Shown piece by piece: positions 23,729-33,090 of a stretch of DNA of 64,000 nt. The notes beneath the pieces are model-generated. The model was not told the DNA's origin, did not search any database, and saw nothing but the letters and a program-made list of their open reading frames with translations. A program made the position numbers and the translations under genes. Within the stretch, counting starts at the first letter, position 1, and the number at the start of each line of letters is the position of its first letter. The stretch is from NCBI RefSeq assembly GCF_026241195.1, contig NZ_JAPFQO010000007.1, positions 62,001-126,000 on the forward strand, written 5' to 3'. The DNA comes from Pontibacter anaerobius. Lineage in GTDB: Bacteria > Bacteroidota > Bacteroidia > Cytophagales > Hymenobacteraceae.

Positions 23729-25684
23729 TTACTCCTGTATACGTACCACTTTAAATTCGGTGCGGCGGTTGCGCTGATGTTGCTCTTCGGTTTTGGCGTT
23801 CTTCACCACCGGGCGGCTCTCGCCGTATCCTTTTGCCGTGATGCGCGAGCGGTCTATGCCTTTCGAGATGATGTACTCCACGGCAGACTCGGCGCGGCGC
23901 TGCGACAGGTCCTCGTTGTACACATCGGATCCACGGGCGTCAGTGTGCGAGCTTAGCTCTATGGAAATTGCCGGGTTATCTTTCAGAATCTGCACCAGCT
24001 TATCTAACTCCACGGCGGCGTCCGGACGGATATTGGCCTTATCGAAGTCATAGAAGATGTTCTCCAGCACGATGGCTTTCTCCTTCACGATCTCGTTCAG
24101 CACCAGCGTAGCAGTCAGGCGCACCTCGTTCATCGGATCTTTCAGCTCACTCTGCGCAGGCATTTTACCTACTGTGGTAACACGCTGCCGTGCAGTAAAG
24201 AAACCTGGTTTCTCCGCCACTACAGAGTAGGTAGAAGCCGAGTCGAGCGGGAAAGAGAATTTGCCCTCGGCATCGGTACTGGCCATGGCTATTTGCTTGC
24301 CTGCCTCGTCCTGAAGCGCTACGGTATTGTTGGGTACCGGGGTTCGCTGCTTGGCGCCTTCGCGCAGCTGGTACAGCGTGCCGTCCACGAAGAACTTCAC
24401 CAGCTTGCGGTCGCTGCGCACAAAGCGGTACAGGTCGTCGCCGCCTTTACCGCCCTCGCGGTTAGACGAGAAAAAGCCAAACTGCTCATTCACAAAGTAC
24501 ATTCCAAAATCATCGCCCGGCGAATTTACAGGCCTTCCCATATTCACCGGCTTACCGTTCTCGATGCGGAACAGGTCGAGGTTGCCCAGACCCGGCAAGC
24601 CATCAGAAGCAATATATACCGTACCATCCGGCCCTACCGATACAAAGCTCTCGTTGCCTGCCGTGTTGATATCCGACCCAAGGTTCTCAGGGGCCGTAAA
24701 GCGGCCATTGTCATCTAGCGTCGATTTGTAGATATCTGTACCTCCCAAACCGCCTCTGCGGCTGGATGAGAAGTATAGCGTTTTGCCATCCGGTGTAAAT
24801 GCTGGAGACGAATCCCATGCTTCAGGATCGTTTATACTTAGCAGCTTCGGTTCGGTCCAGCCACTGGCGCGGCGGTTCGACACAAACAGATCCACGTTGC
24901 TGCGGCCTTTCTTAGTACCCTCGTTGCCACGGGCAAACACCATGGTAGCGCCCTCGTTGGTAAAGGTGGCAAAGGCCTCGTGCAGCTCCTCATTATTAAT
25001 GCTTTCATACTTGTGCACGGCGCCTCCCATCTCTGCGGCAGAGTCGGTTAGGGTGGTGGTGTAGATGTTCAGAAAACCCTCGCCATTGCCCAGGTACTCT
25101 TTGCCGGGACCGCGTGTAGACGAGAAAATCAGTTCGTTATTAAGCACGTGTGGCGCAAACTCTGAGCCCTCGGTGTTCAGCGCCTCCAGGTTCTGCACCT
25201 TAAAGCGCTCGCCCAGGCCCATTATCTCATCCAACTGCTGCAGGTTCTCCAGCTCGCGCACCGCCATGGAGCGCAACTGCGGGCTGGTAGCTACCTTCAC
25301 GTACTCACCCATACGGCGCAGCGCCTCCTCATACTTGCCGTTTGCCTTCAGGGCCAGCGGGTAGTAAAAATAGGCGTCCTCTTTGCGGTAGTTGGCATCC
25401 AGGGCAGCTTTATAGTATGGTTCGGCCTCGGCCAGGCGGTTAGAGCGGCGGTAGGCTTCTGCAATCTTATAGTTCACCTCTCCGGCATTTCCGGATTTGC
25501 CCAGCGCCTGCTTGTAGAACTCAATGGCCCGCTCATACTCCTCCTGCCCAAAGCGCTTATCGCCTTTTGCCAGGTATTGGCTTGCACCGCAGCCACTTAG
25601 CAGCAGCAGGAGCAGCACTATAAAACCGGTTTGTTGCAGTTGTTTCGCCAGGGGCTTTAGTGGAAGCATGTTGTGCATGAACAA
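23729..25684 (-). CDS. PorE-like OmpA-family lipoprotein with TPR and PD40 repeats
   Basis: A 651-aa outer-membrane lipoprotein. Lipobox LSGC (Cys32, or Cys27 if it starts at the second ATG), TPR region (about 40-150), WD40/PD40-like propeller (about 170-420, 'TPDGKTLYFSSSRRGGLGGTDIY', 'SSNREGGKGGDDLYR'), a carboxypeptidase-regulatory-like domain (about 440-520) and a C-terminal OmpA peptidoglycan-binding domain (about 545-650, 'NIFYDFDKANIRPDA', 'SSHTDARGSD', 'NRRTEF'). The same order of domains is known for PorE of the type IX secretion system, but similar proteins also occur outside it. No other T9SS gene is visible here. Confidence 0.88.
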   Translation of the reverse strand: MFMHNMLPLKPLAKQLQQTGFIVLLLLLLSGCGASQYLAKGDKRFGQEEYERAIEFYKQALGKSGNAGEVNYKIAEAYRRSNRLAEAEPYYKAALDANYRKEDAYFYYPLALKANGKYEEALRRMGEYVKVATSPQLRSMAVRELENLQQLDEIMGLGERFKVQNLEALNTEGSEFAPHVLNNELIFSSTRGPGKEYLGNGEGFLNIYTTTLTDSAAEMGGAVHKYESINNEELHEAFATFTNEGATMVFARGNEGTKKGRSNVDLFVSNRRASGWTEPKLLSINDPEAWDSSPAFTPDGKTLYFSSSRRGGLGGTDIYKSTLDDNGRFTAPENLGSDINTAGNESFVSVGPDGTVYIASDGLPGLGNLDLFRIENGKPVNMGRPVNSPGDDFGMYFVNEQFGFFSSNREGGKGGDDLYRFVRSDRKLVKFFVDGTLYQLREGAKQRTPVPNNTVALQDEAGKQIAMASTDAEGKFSFPLDSASTYSVVAEKPGFFTARQRVTTVGKMPAQSELKDPMNEVRLTATLVLNEIVKEKAIVLENIFYDFDKANIRPDAAVELDKLVQILKDNPAISIELSSHTDARGSDVYNEDLSQRRAESAVEYIISKGIDRSRITAKGYGESRPVVKNAKTEEQHQRNRRTEFKVVRIQE

Positions 25685-25706
25685 GTATGGTTAAGGTTAT
25701 GCCGGA

Positions 25707-26189
25707 TCAGAAATAGCGGGAGAGCCAACTGTTGCCTGCCGGCCTTGGCCATGCCTGCTGCAGCTCACCGTAATTGGTTATAAGCGTATCAAAGTATAAC
25801 GTATTCTTGTCAATGTCGCCAGCGGCAAGCTTGCTTTTCAGCTCCGGCATACTTACCAGCTCTACCTCCCCCTCCTTCTGGAAAGCCAGCTGCGTGCGGT
25901 CCATAAAAGACACACCCAGCCGCTGCTCCAACTCCCGCACAAACCTTACCGAGGCATCTATGGAGCACCCGCTGGCCGCAGTGGCCTCCTCGTTGTTGGC
26001 CAGCACCAGAAAACGCCCGTGCAGCAGCGCCGCTGACGCCTGCAGTCCTTTTCCGTGGCTGCTCCACTCTGTAGCAAAACGCTCCAGAACCGGCTTTATT
26101 TCAGTCTGCTCCGCCTCCGTCAGGGGTCTGCTGGCCTGGTAGATCCAGATGCGCGATTGCGGGGGCAGTTGATCAAACGGAATATACAT
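25707..26189 (-). CDS. Conserved hypothetical protein near Fe-S oxidoreductase genes
   Basis: A 160-aa soluble protein, 'MYIPFDQLPPQSRIWIYQASRPLTEAE'. Homologues in Bacteroidota are often labelled 'ABC transporter ATPase', but I see no Walker A, signature or Walker B motif, so that name is not supported. It lacks a signal peptide. It lies between the OmpA-like lipoprotein and the Fe-S pair (98-bp gap), all in the same direction, a neighbourhood that suggests a shared transcript. Function unknown. Confidence 0.72.
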   Translation of the reverse strand: MYIPFDQLPPQSRIWIYQASRPLTEAEQTEIKPVLERFATEWSSHGKGLQASAALLHGRFLVLANNEEATAASGCSIDASVRFVRELEQRLGVSFMDRTQLAFQKEGEVELVSMPELKSKLAAGDIDKNTLYFDTLITNYGELQQAWPRPAGNSWLSRYF

Positions 26190-26287
26190 AGTGATTGTTA
26201 ATTGTAAGTTGTTGGTCGCTGCGCGTTAACCAACCCATCAAGTGTAAACCCAACGGCTAATATCGCCCGCAATCCAACAATAAGGTG

Positions 26288-27106
26288 TTATTTCGATAAT
26301 CCCTCTGCCTGCGCGATAAGCTCAGCGATATCGAAGACTTTTACGCTTTCCTCCTGCTCCTTGTTCTTTACGCCATCATTCATCATTACCATACAAAACG
26401 GGCAAGCTGTGGCGATCACGCCATTTCCGGCCCCAAGCGTGGCCAGGGCCTCTTCTGTTCTTTCTATGTTGATGTCTTTTTTTCCTGGCTCAGGCTCCTT
26501 AAACATTTGGGCACCACCGGCACCGCAGCAAAGACCGTTAGCACGGCTGCGCTTCATCTCCACCAGGTCAGCATCCAGGGCGGCCAGCACATCGCGCGGC
26601 GCTTCATATATATCGTTGGCGCGGCCCAGGTAGCAGGAATCGTGGAAGGTGATGCGCTTGCCCGTGAAAGCCTCGCCGCCTTGTACTTTCACTTTCCCCT
26701 CGTTAATCAGCTGCTGCAGGAACGTGGAGTGGTGGATCACCTCATAGTTGCCACCTAAATCAGGGTACTCGTTTTTGATGGTGTTGAAGCAGTGTGGGCA
26801 GGCCGTCACGATCTTCTTCACGTTGTAGGCATTCAGCACCTCTATGTTGGTTAGCGCCTGCATCTGGAACAGGAACTCGTTGCCGGCACGCTTGGCTGGG
26901 TCGCCGGTGCAGCTTTCCTCTGTACCCAGTACGGCATACTTTACGCCCACATGCTCCAGAATCTGCACAAAGGCACGGGTTACTCTTTTATAACGGTCGT
27001 CGAAAGCACCGGCACAGCCTACCCAAAAAAGGATTTCGGGCTCTTCGCCATTGGCCGCCATTTGAGCCATGGTAGGCACTTTCACTAATCTCTTATTCTC
27101 TTCCAT
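26288..27106 (-). CDS. CCG-domain (Fe-S)-binding protein, HdrB/GlpC-like
   Basis: A 272-aa soluble redox protein with two cysteine-rich domains: 'FWVGCAGAFDDRYKR', 'CTGDPAKRAGNE' and 'CPHCFNTIKNEYP' in the first half, 'DSCYLGR', 'CCGAGGAQMF' and 'CPFCMVMM' in the second. This is the CCG motif pattern of heterodisulfide reductase subunit B and the C-terminal part of GlpC/LutA. Start at MEENKRL (27106) rather than 27142, since the extra 12 residues are unlike the family. Its partner is the membrane Fe-S protein encoded 98 bp upstream; together they likely move electrons between a donor and the quinone pool. Confidence 0.88.
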   Translation of the reverse strand: MEENKRLVKVPTMAQMAANGEEPEILFWVGCAGAFDDRYKRVTRAFVQILEHVGVKYAVLGTEESCTGDPAKRAGNEFLFQMQALTNIEVLNAYNVKKIVTACPHCFNTIKNEYPDLGGNYEVIHHSTFLQQLINEGKVKVQGGEAFTGKRITFHDSCYLGRANDIYEAPRDVLAALDADLVEMKRSRANGLCCGAGGAQMFKEPEPGKKDINIERTEEALATLGAGNGVIATACPFCMVMMNDGVKNKEQEESVKVFDIAELIAQAEGLSK

Positions 27107-27204
27107 CTGATTATTTGTAAACGGCAAAGGACTGATTGACAAAAGACAAAGGAATCAAGTCCATCATCATGTGTCTGTTGCCCTATGTCTAAAAATTCTT
27201 TTCT

Positions 27205-28578
27205 CTAGTTTTTTGAAGGCACATACAGTTCATCAGCCCAGTTAAAGCGGTCGGCTGGTGAGAAGGCCCATGGTGCACCGTTGTTTTCGATGTTGGTGAA
27301 CATGGCGTTCAGCGAAGCTGGCGCGGCAGACTCCTCCAGTACCAGGTAGCGGCGCAGGTCCATGATAGTGGACAGCTGGTCTATATTAACCGGGCAGGAC
27401 TCCACGCAGGCGTTGCAACTGGTGCAGGCCCACAGCTCCTCCGGCGTAATGTAGCCACGCAGCAGGGTTTTCTCCTCCGTCACTTCCACGCGCTCCACGC
27501 CCATTTCTTTATAGTGATTTGGCTTGAAGATAGCCGGGTGCTCGCCCTTCTCCTCCATGCGGTCGCGGGTGTCCATCACGATCTTGCGCGGCGACAGTAA
27601 TTTGCCTGTTATATTGGCCGGACAAACTGAGGTACAACGGCCACACTCCGTACAAGTATAAGAGTCCATGAGCTGCTTCCAGGTCAGGTCCTCCACATCC
27701 TTCGCCCCAAAACGCTGCATCACCGGGTTGCCCTCGGCGTCTACCTCTGGGGCAGGCGGCTGGTAGCTAGGGTCCAGCATGGCTTTGATCTCGTGCGTAA
27801 TGGCCGGGTTAGTCGTGAACTTACCCTTTGGCAGCAGCTTAGAGTAATACACGTTCGGGAAAGCCATGATGATATGGAAGTGCTTGGAGCTTGGCAGATA
27901 ATTCATGAAGGCAAGTATACCCAGAATATGGAACCACCAGCCCACGCGGCCGATCACATGCAAGGTATCCGGGTCGCTGCCCAACACATTAACGAACATG
28001 GAGCTTACCGGGAAGGCACCGGCTAAGTGTGCGCCTCTCAGCTCTGCCAGTTTCAAGTCAGAAATATTAAAGGCAAACAGAGCGATCATCAGCACAATCT
28101 CCGTGATCAGGATAAGGTTTGCATCCAGTTTAGGCCAGGCACGCATCTCTACGCCGTTTGCCAGGCGCGGCACGTGCGTCACGTTACGTCTCCACAGGAA
28201 AATAACGCAGGCAATGATTACCAGCGCTGCCAGTATCTCATTTACCGCCATCAGTCCGCTGTACAGGATGCCGGCAAAGCCCAGAATGCGGTGCGTTCCG
28301 AAAATACCATCAATCAGGATCTCCAGCACTTCAATGTTAATCACCAGGAAGCCCACGTACACGAACAGGTGCAGCACAGCCGGCAGCATACGCTTAAACA
28401 TTTTCTGCTGCCCAAAAGCCACCAGTAAAGTTTTGTTGATGCGCTCCGATGGGTTATCAGCCAGTTCCACGTCACGGCCGATCAGAATATTCTTGCGGAT
28501 CTTGCGGATTTGCCAGACAAACAGGCCGATGCCAATGGCGGCCACAATTAAAAAGACAATGTTCTCTATTCCTATCAC
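27205..28578 (-). CDS. Membrane-bound 4Fe-4S oxidoreductase subunit
   Basis: A 457-aa protein. N-terminal part: about five membrane helices (first at 3-22), like the cytochrome-b-type/NarI-like anchor of HdrE-related proteins. C-terminal part: two [4Fe-4S] motifs, 'CTECGRCTSVCPA' (about 305) and 'CTSCNACVESCPV' (about 395). It therefore links a membrane quinone site to soluble iron-sulfur clusters. The adjacent CCG protein supplies the catalytic-type domain, so the pair resembles a split HdrDE. The electron donor and acceptor cannot be read from the sequence. Conserved pair in Bacteroidota. Confidence 0.86.
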   Translation of the reverse strand: MIGIENIVFLIVAAIGIGLFVWQIRKIRKNILIGRDVELADNPSERINKTLLVAFGQQKMFKRMLPAVLHLFVYVGFLVINIEVLEILIDGIFGTHRILGFAGILYSGLMAVNEILAALVIIACVIFLWRRNVTHVPRLANGVEMRAWPKLDANLILITEIVLMIALFAFNISDLKLAELRGAHLAGAFPVSSMFVNVLGSDPDTLHVIGRVGWWFHILGILAFMNYLPSSKHFHIIMAFPNVYYSKLLPKGKFTTNPAITHEIKAMLDPSYQPPAPEVDAEGNPVMQRFGAKDVEDLTWKQLMDSYTCTECGRCTSVCPANITGKLLSPRKIVMDTRDRMEEKGEHPAIFKPNHYKEMGVERVEVTEEKTLLRGYITPEELWACTSCNACVESCPVNIDQLSTIMDLRRYLVLEESAAPASLNAMFTNIENNGAPWAFSPADRFNWADELYVPSKN

Positions 28579-28680
28579 GGCAATTTATTCGTTATACATA
28601 CTAATTTATAGATAAAGATAGTAGAATCTTGAGAAAGATGTACGCCTGCGCACTTTTTAAAAATATTTTTCTCGCGAATG

Positions 28681-28711
28681 TTTGCTACTTAAAAGTTAGT
28701 TACTACTTTTG
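28681..28711 (+). promoter_or_regulatory. Bacteroidota promoter of tRNA-Phe
   Basis: TTTG (28681-28684), 19 bp, TACTTTTG (28704-28711): a perfect match to TTTG-N19-TAnnTTTG, 35 bp before the tRNA. Confidence 0.85.
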
Positions 28712-28746
28712 CATACCCTTTCGAAACAAGGGGCACAACAAGAGCT

Positions 28747-28822
28747 GGTGATGTAGCTCAGTTGGTAGAGCAAAGGACTGAAAATCCTTGTGTCGTTGGT
28801 TCGATTCCAATCATCACCACCA
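28747..28822 (+). tRNA. tRNA-Phe (anticodon GAA)
   Basis: Complete cloverleaf: acceptor GGTGATG/CATCACC, D arm 'AGCTCAGTTGGTAGAGC', anticodon arm AAGGA-CTGAAAA-TCCTT with GAA, T arm GTTGG-TTCGATT-CCAAT. Discriminator A28819 and an encoded CCA (28820-28822), unlike the tRNA-Val in this window. Confidence 0.97.
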
Positions 28823-28826
28823 GCTT

Positions 28827-28858
28827 AAAAACCCTCACTTTACCGGTGAGGGTTTTTT
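28827..28858 (+). terminator. Terminator after tRNA-Phe
   Basis: AAAAACCCTCAC (28827-28838), 7-nt loop, GTGAGGGTTTTTT (28846-28858). Confidence 0.93.
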
Positions 28859-29001
28859 GTTTTTATCCCCCTCTCTGGTCAGGCTCTCCCTATACTTTAA
28901 TCCCGCACCAGCGGTTATGCAGCAACCCCGCCTGATGCTCTGGCCCACCGAGGCACGTGCGCCATACTTTGCCGCTTATGCCCAACCTCCACAAAAAATG
29001 A

Positions 29002-30105
29002 TTACGGCTGGCACCTGGCCCGCAGCTCCAGCAGCGCTGCGCTGTACCCCAGGTCGTAGGCCTTGTAAAAATGCGCACAGGCAGAGTCGGGCTGCTGCTG
29101 CTCCAACTCAGTGCGGCCCAGCAGATAATACAAGCGGCCGTTCTGCTTATCGGCTATCAGTGCGGCGCGGTAGTCTTGTTCCGACTGCCCCCATTGCCCC
29201 AGTTTATAATATGCAAATCCCCGGAACGTCAGCCCCTCCACCTGCTCGGGGCCGGTGGTGCTGTTGCGCAGAAAAGTGGTCAGGTCGGCAATGGCAGGCT
29301 CATAGTCCTGCAGGTAGAAAAGACGCACCTCGCCCCGCTTCAGGTGGGCATGCCAAAGCCTGTCGTTTAGCTCAAGCGCCTTGGTCAGGTCTTGCTCGGC
29401 CTGCCGGTATTTTGCCAGCTGCTGCAGGCTGCGCCCACGCATGTAGTATACCTGTGCCGATGGCTGCTCCTGCAGCGAGATCGTCTTGTTCAGGTCCTGT
29501 AACGCCGAGGTATAGTTCTCGTACACATCCAACTCAATCATGGCACGGGCCTCATAGGCGGCCGCCTTGTCCGGTATAAAATGAATCGCGTCTGTGAGGA
29601 GACGATGGGCACTTGTGTACTTGCCATCCGCTATGTAGGTCAGGGCTGTTTTATACTTGTCCTCCCCGGCAATATGGTCCATAACGGTTTTGAGTAGCAG
29701 GCTGAAGAGAATAAGGCCGCTGGCAAAGGCCAGTGTAATATACCAGTCTTTACGCGAGAAGCTGTAGCTCTTGGCCTGGCGCTTTTTGTAATGCCGCTCC
29801 GACACGCCGGCGGGCTCGCGGGTGGTATAGTGCCTCGGCTCGTAGCGTCTTGGCTGGTGCTGCATAACGGCACGCTGGTGCTGCTCGCGCTGGTACTGCA
29901 GCCGAAGGTCGTAGAGGGCGCGCTTGCTCGGGTTAGACAGCACCTGATAGGCGGAGTTCGCTTGCTTAAAGAGCTCCTCTGCAAGCAGGTTGCCGGGGTT
30001 CTTATCCGGGTGATACTTAAAGGCGAGCCGCTTGTACGCCGCCTTAATCTCCGCCGCCGTAGCCGTTTGGCTAACACCTAATACTTGGTAGTGGTTATGG
30101 TTCAA
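29002..30105 (-). CDS. DnaJ-domain protein with TPR repeats and a membrane helix
   Basis: A 367-aa protein. The J domain is at the N terminus (about 4-68), with the HPD motif at 32-34 ('YHPDKNPGN') that stimulates Hsp70 ATPase. A basic, Gln/His-rich linker follows (about 70-115), one membrane helix at about 119-139 ('[19 protein letters not shown]'), then TPR repeats to the end ('[28 protein letters not shown]'). It probably recruits DnaK to the membrane, with the TPR domain outside or inside depending on topology. Transcribed alone; the segment 28859-29001 before it contains nothing I recognise. Confidence 0.88.
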   Translation of the reverse strand: MNHNHYQVLGVSQTATAAEIKAAYKRLAFKYHPDKNPGNLLAEELFKQANSAYQVLSNPSKRALYDLRLQYQREQHQRAVMQHQPRRYEPRHYTTREPAGVSERHYKKRQAKSYSFSRKDWYITLAFASGLILFSLLLKTVMDHIAGEDKYKTALTYIADGKYTSAHRLLTDAIHFIPDKAAAYEARAMIELDVYENYTSALQDLNKTISLQEQPSAQVYYMRGRSLQQLAKYRQAEQDLTKALELNDRLWHAHLKRGEVRLFYLQDYEPAIADLTTFLRNSTTGPEQVEGLTFRGFAYYKLGQWGQSEQDYRAALIADKQNGRLYYLLGRTELEQQQPDSACAHFYKAYDLGYSAALLELRARCQP

Positions 30106-30258
30106 GCAGGTATCAATCTTAGAAGATCAGTCTTAAATTTAACTAAACCTATACAATTAACCTCAAAATCCGTACTACAGTTTTATCAAGTTATACTTTA
30201 CGTAAATTTTTTAATCTACCCTCGTATACAGAACAAGTTAAAAAAAAGCTAAAAAAAC

Positions 30259-30645
30259 ATGGCTCTACAACAAGAAGATAACGGAACTCGCGAAAAGGCG
30301 CCTCATCTCATGGAGAACCTGATGGGGTATATTGATACCCGCATAGACATTATACGGCTGGAGATCCAGGAAAAACTGAAAGCCGCTTTAGTTGGCACCA
30401 TGCACGGCGTTCTACTGGGGGTTATCGCCTTTATGGTCCTTATCTTCGTGAATATTTTCCTGGGCCTGCTGCTTAACCACCTCCTCGATAGCTCTTTCTG
30501 GGGCTTTGGCATTGTGGCGTTGTTCTACATAATACTCTTAGTTATACTTGTAGTGGGCCTGGATAAAAAGATCTTCCAAGGTGTGGCCGATAAGGCTTTT
30601 GACAATACCATCTATAAATCAGACAAACGAGAACCACACGTATGA
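30259..30645 (+). CDS. Phage-holin-superfamily-like small membrane protein (YqjE type)
   Basis: A 128-aa protein: a charged amphipathic N-terminal helix ('LMGYIDTRIDIIRLEIQEKLK'), two membrane helices (about 50-73 and 80-100) and a basic tail. Similar to the holin 3_6 / YqjE family of chromosomal membrane proteins; despite the family name there is no phage context. Its stop overlaps the next start by 4 nt (ATGA at 30642-30645), implying coupled translation with the unknown 208-aa protein and then pcrB. Confidence 0.82.
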   Translation: MALQQEDNGTREKAPHLMENLMGYIDTRIDIIRLEIQEKLKAALVGTMHGVLLGVIAFMVLIFVNIFLGLLLNHLLDSSFWGFGIVALFYIILLVILVVGLDKKIFQGVADKAFDNTIYKSDKREPHV

Positions 30646-31268
30646 GCGAATTAAATAACCCATTGTTTGACAACGAGCGCGACTTTTTGGAGCGCCAAAA
30701 GGAAGAGTATAAAAGGGCACTGATGGGCGACGTTGACCAGATCAAGTCGCAGGGGCAGGAAATAGGCAAAAAAGCGGCCATTGCGGGCGGCGTACTGTTT
30801 GCAGGCTGGCTGGTGAAGCGCGTTTTCTCCGGTGGCAGCAAAAAAAAAGTAAAGGCCTCTAAGAAAGTAAAGGGCGGCAAAAAGGGCAAGAACGACCAGA
30901 AAGGCACTTTTGTAGCCGCTGCTTACCCGGTTCATACTTCTACCCCGCTTATCAACTACGACTCTTATGTGCATGAGCAGGAGGATGGCTATACGCTATC
31001 GTCAGAACGCATGCCCCATGCCGACCACGGCACGGAGGACGTAAAAAAAAAGCCTGAGCCATTCCTGACCTCAAAGCTGAGCAAAGCTTTGCAACAGCAG
31101 GTATTGGCGCTATTGGTTATGTATGGCACCAAAAAGCTGGAAGAATACTTAAACAGTGTCTCTGAAAATAACGATATTGCAGCTAAGCCTACTGCTACTG
31201 AACCTGTGGCAGAGGTTACTGAGCTAGAGACAACTGAGTATATCGTTCCGGAGAAGGATGCCATTTAA
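30642..31268 (+). CDS. Unknown protein coupled to holin-like protein and pcrB
   Basis: A 208-aa protein I do not recognise. Visible parts: a charged N terminus, a possible membrane-dipping segment ('KKAAIAGGVLFAGWLVKRVFSGG', about 45-67), a lysine-rich patch right after it (KKKVKASKKVKGGKKGK), a linker with Asp/Glu/His, a second hydrophobic helix ('LQQQVLALLVMYGTKKLEEYL') and an acidic C terminus rich in Thr/Glu. The overlap with both neighbours (4 nt before, 11 nt after) is strong evidence that it is a real gene. Peripheral membrane association is likely. Confidence 0.75.
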   Translation: MSELNNPLFDNERDFLERQKEEYKRALMGDVDQIKSQGQEIGKKAAIAGGVLFAGWLVKRVFSGGSKKKVKASKKVKGGKKGKNDQKGTFVAAAYPVHTSTPLINYDSYVHEQEDGYTLSSERMPHADHGTEDVKKKPEPFLTSKLSKALQQQVLALLVMYGTKKLEEYLNSVSENNDIAAKPTATEPVAEVTELETTEYIVPEKDAI

Positions 31269-32022
31269 CAAAAACCGCCCAAGACCACAATTTAACACAG
31301 GCAGGAAGCACTTTGCCGTGCTGCTCGACCCCGACAACCTGACGGAGGCTTCTTGCCTACACCTCATTGCCCTGAGCGAGAACCATGCCGTGGACTTTTT
31401 CTTTGTTGGCGGCAGCCTTGTCACCTCCCAGAACCAGGCCGGCATCATCCACCTCCTGAAACAGCACAGCAACGTGCCGGTTATACTTTTCCCGAGCAGC
31501 AGCCAGCACATCGACATGCAGGCAGACGGTATTCTGCTACTCTCCCTCATCTCGGGCCGCAACCCGGATTTCCTGATCGGGCAGCATGTTATCTCGGCCC
31601 CCATACTTAAGGCAAGCCAGCTACAAGTATACCCAACTGGCTACATGCTGATAGATACCGGTCGCCAAACCACCGCCTCTTATATGAGCGGCACCACACC
31701 TATACCTTACGACAAACCGGCCATTGCCGCCTGCACCGCTATGGCCGGCGAACTGCTGGGGCTACAGTACATTTACATGGATGGCGGCAGCGGAGCCATG
31801 AAGCCTATTTCCGCAGAGATGATCACAGCCGTACGCGAGGCCGTGGAGCTGCCGGTTATAGTTGGAGGAGGAATCGACACTACTGAAAAGGCTATAGCTA
31901 CTCTCGATGCCGGCGCCGATGTGATCGTGATAGGAAATCACATAGAAAAAAACCCCGGCTTTTTGGCCGAGGTCTCTTCTCTTGTTGCTTCGTATAACGT
32001 TGCCTTAGATGTTCATCGCTGA
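31258..32022 (+). CDS. pcrB: Geranylgeranylglyceryl/heptaprenylglyceryl phosphate synthase family
   Basis: A 254-aa TIM-barrel prenyltransferase that joins a polyprenyl diphosphate to sn-glycerol-1-phosphate, giving an ether lipid. Seen: 'FAVLLDPDNLTE' (catalytic Asp), 'FFFVGGSLVTS', 'YIYMDGGSGAMKPIS' and 'VIVGGGIDTTEKAIATLDAGADVIVIGN' (phosphate binding). Bacteroidota members are close to archaeal GGGP synthases; chain length specificity cannot be read here. Last gene of a three-gene operon with overlapping reading frames; its 3' end overlaps the convergent AraC gene by 18 bp. Confidence 0.9.
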   Translation: MPFNKNRPRPQFNTGRKHFAVLLDPDNLTEASCLHLIALSENHAVDFFFVGGSLVTSQNQAGIIHLLKQHSNVPVILFPSSSQHIDMQADGILLLSLISGRNPDFLIGQHVISAPILKASQLQVYPTGYMLIDTGRQTTASYMSGTTPIPYDKPAIAACTAMAGELLGLQYIYMDGGSGAMKPISAEMITAVREAVELPVIVGGGIDTTEKAIATLDAGADVIVIGNHIEKNPGFLAEVSSLVASYNVALDVHR

Positions 32023-32931
32023 TTCGCGACGGCGCATCTTACCGGCAGGTATACCAAACATCATCTTAAAGCGGCGGCAGAAGTAAGCCGTGTCTTTGTA
32101 ACCGACTTCTTTACCGATCTCGCGGATGCTTTTCTTGGTAGTGCGCAGCAGGAACACGGCACGCTCCATACGCTGGTACTCAATGTAATCCTGTGGGTTA
32201 ATACCGGTCAGCATTTTGAAGTACTGCCCTACATAATCCTCAGACACATTGGCCACGTTAGAAAGCACTTTGTTAGACAGGTCGCCACCCAGGTTCTCCT
32301 TGATGTAGTTGAACAGGTCAATGAGGCGAGGGTCCTTAAAGTACGTGCTGTTTGTTGCCAGTTGCTCCACAAACATTCTGTTCTTCAGGATGTGGCGAAC
32401 GATCTCCACCACGATCTGCTCAGTGTACAGGTTGATCAGGCGCTCTTTGCCTGGCAGCTCCTGCATGTTCTCCTCCACCACTTTAATTACCAGGTTGGCA
32501 AGCTTGGTGTTGTTAGAGATAAGGAATGCAGGCAGATCCAGCGATGCAAAGAAGTTAACCGAATCAAACACTTTGGCTTCGAAGCTCACATAGCTGTGGC
32601 TTTCCTCCGCGTCACCGATCAGGTCCAGGTCGTTGTTGCTTCTGAAGAACTTCTCTCTGTTCGTGATCAGGTCGTCATTGGTGATGGACTTTCCTTCACC
32701 AGACGGGCCATAGGTAACTTTGGTGCTTCGGCCGCCAGGCACAAATAGAAGTTCCCCTTCTTCTACCGCCTGCTCCTCGTCACCGAAAAAGATACTGCCC
32801 TTGTGCAGCAGGATCAAATTGTTACCAACATCGTAGTAATTGCGCACCGTAAACGGCTGTTGCAACACCAGATTTTTAGCCTTAATGAACCGCACCCCAA
32901 GCGACTCAATAATCTTATTGTAATCTTCCAT
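32005..32931 (-). CDS. AraC-family transcriptional regulator
   Basis: A 308-aa regulator from the ATG at 32931 (the track start at 32943 adds only four residues). N-terminal about 200 residues form a sensor region with a cupin-like start ('VRNYYDVGNNLILLHKGSIFFGDEEQAVEEGELLFVPGG'). The C-terminal 100 residues are a double HTH ('LSNVANVSEDYVGQYFKMLTGINPQDYIEYQRMERAVFLL', 'SIREIGKEVGYKDTAYFCRRFKMMFG'). It converges with pcrB and overlaps it by 18 bp. Targets unknown. Confidence 0.9.
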   Translation of the reverse strand: MEDYNKIIESLGVRFIKAKNLVLQQPFTVRNYYDVGNNLILLHKGSIFFGDEEQAVEEGELLFVPGGRSTKVTYGPSGEGKSITNDDLITNREKFFRSNNDLDLIGDAEESHSYVSFEAKVFDSVNFFASLDLPAFLISNNTKLANLVIKVVEENMQELPGKERLINLYTEQIVVEIVRHILKNRMFVEQLATNSTYFKDPRLIDLFNYIKENLGGDLSNKVLSNVANVSEDYVGQYFKMLTGINPQDYIEYQRMERAVFLLRTTKKSIREIGKEVGYKDTAYFCRRFKMMFGIPAGKMRRRESAMNI

Positions 32932-33090
32932 GTGTGTTACCAACTAACTTTTATACTATAAACCCTTTAATTTTCGCCTAAAGCTAAGACTAATCTTTAT
33001 AAACTTCAAAACTAATTTTAAAATTTATTTTAATTCAATAAAGACTATCTATAGCTCAATTCACATGGAAACAGCATTTTAAGCCTGATC

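Noticed and set aside
25707-26189. 'ABC transporter ATPase' label
   Set aside because: No Walker A, signature or Walker B motif in the 160 residues.
30259-30645. Prophage remnant suggested by the holin-like gene
   Set aside because: No other phage gene nearby, and the protein is of the chromosomal YqjE type.
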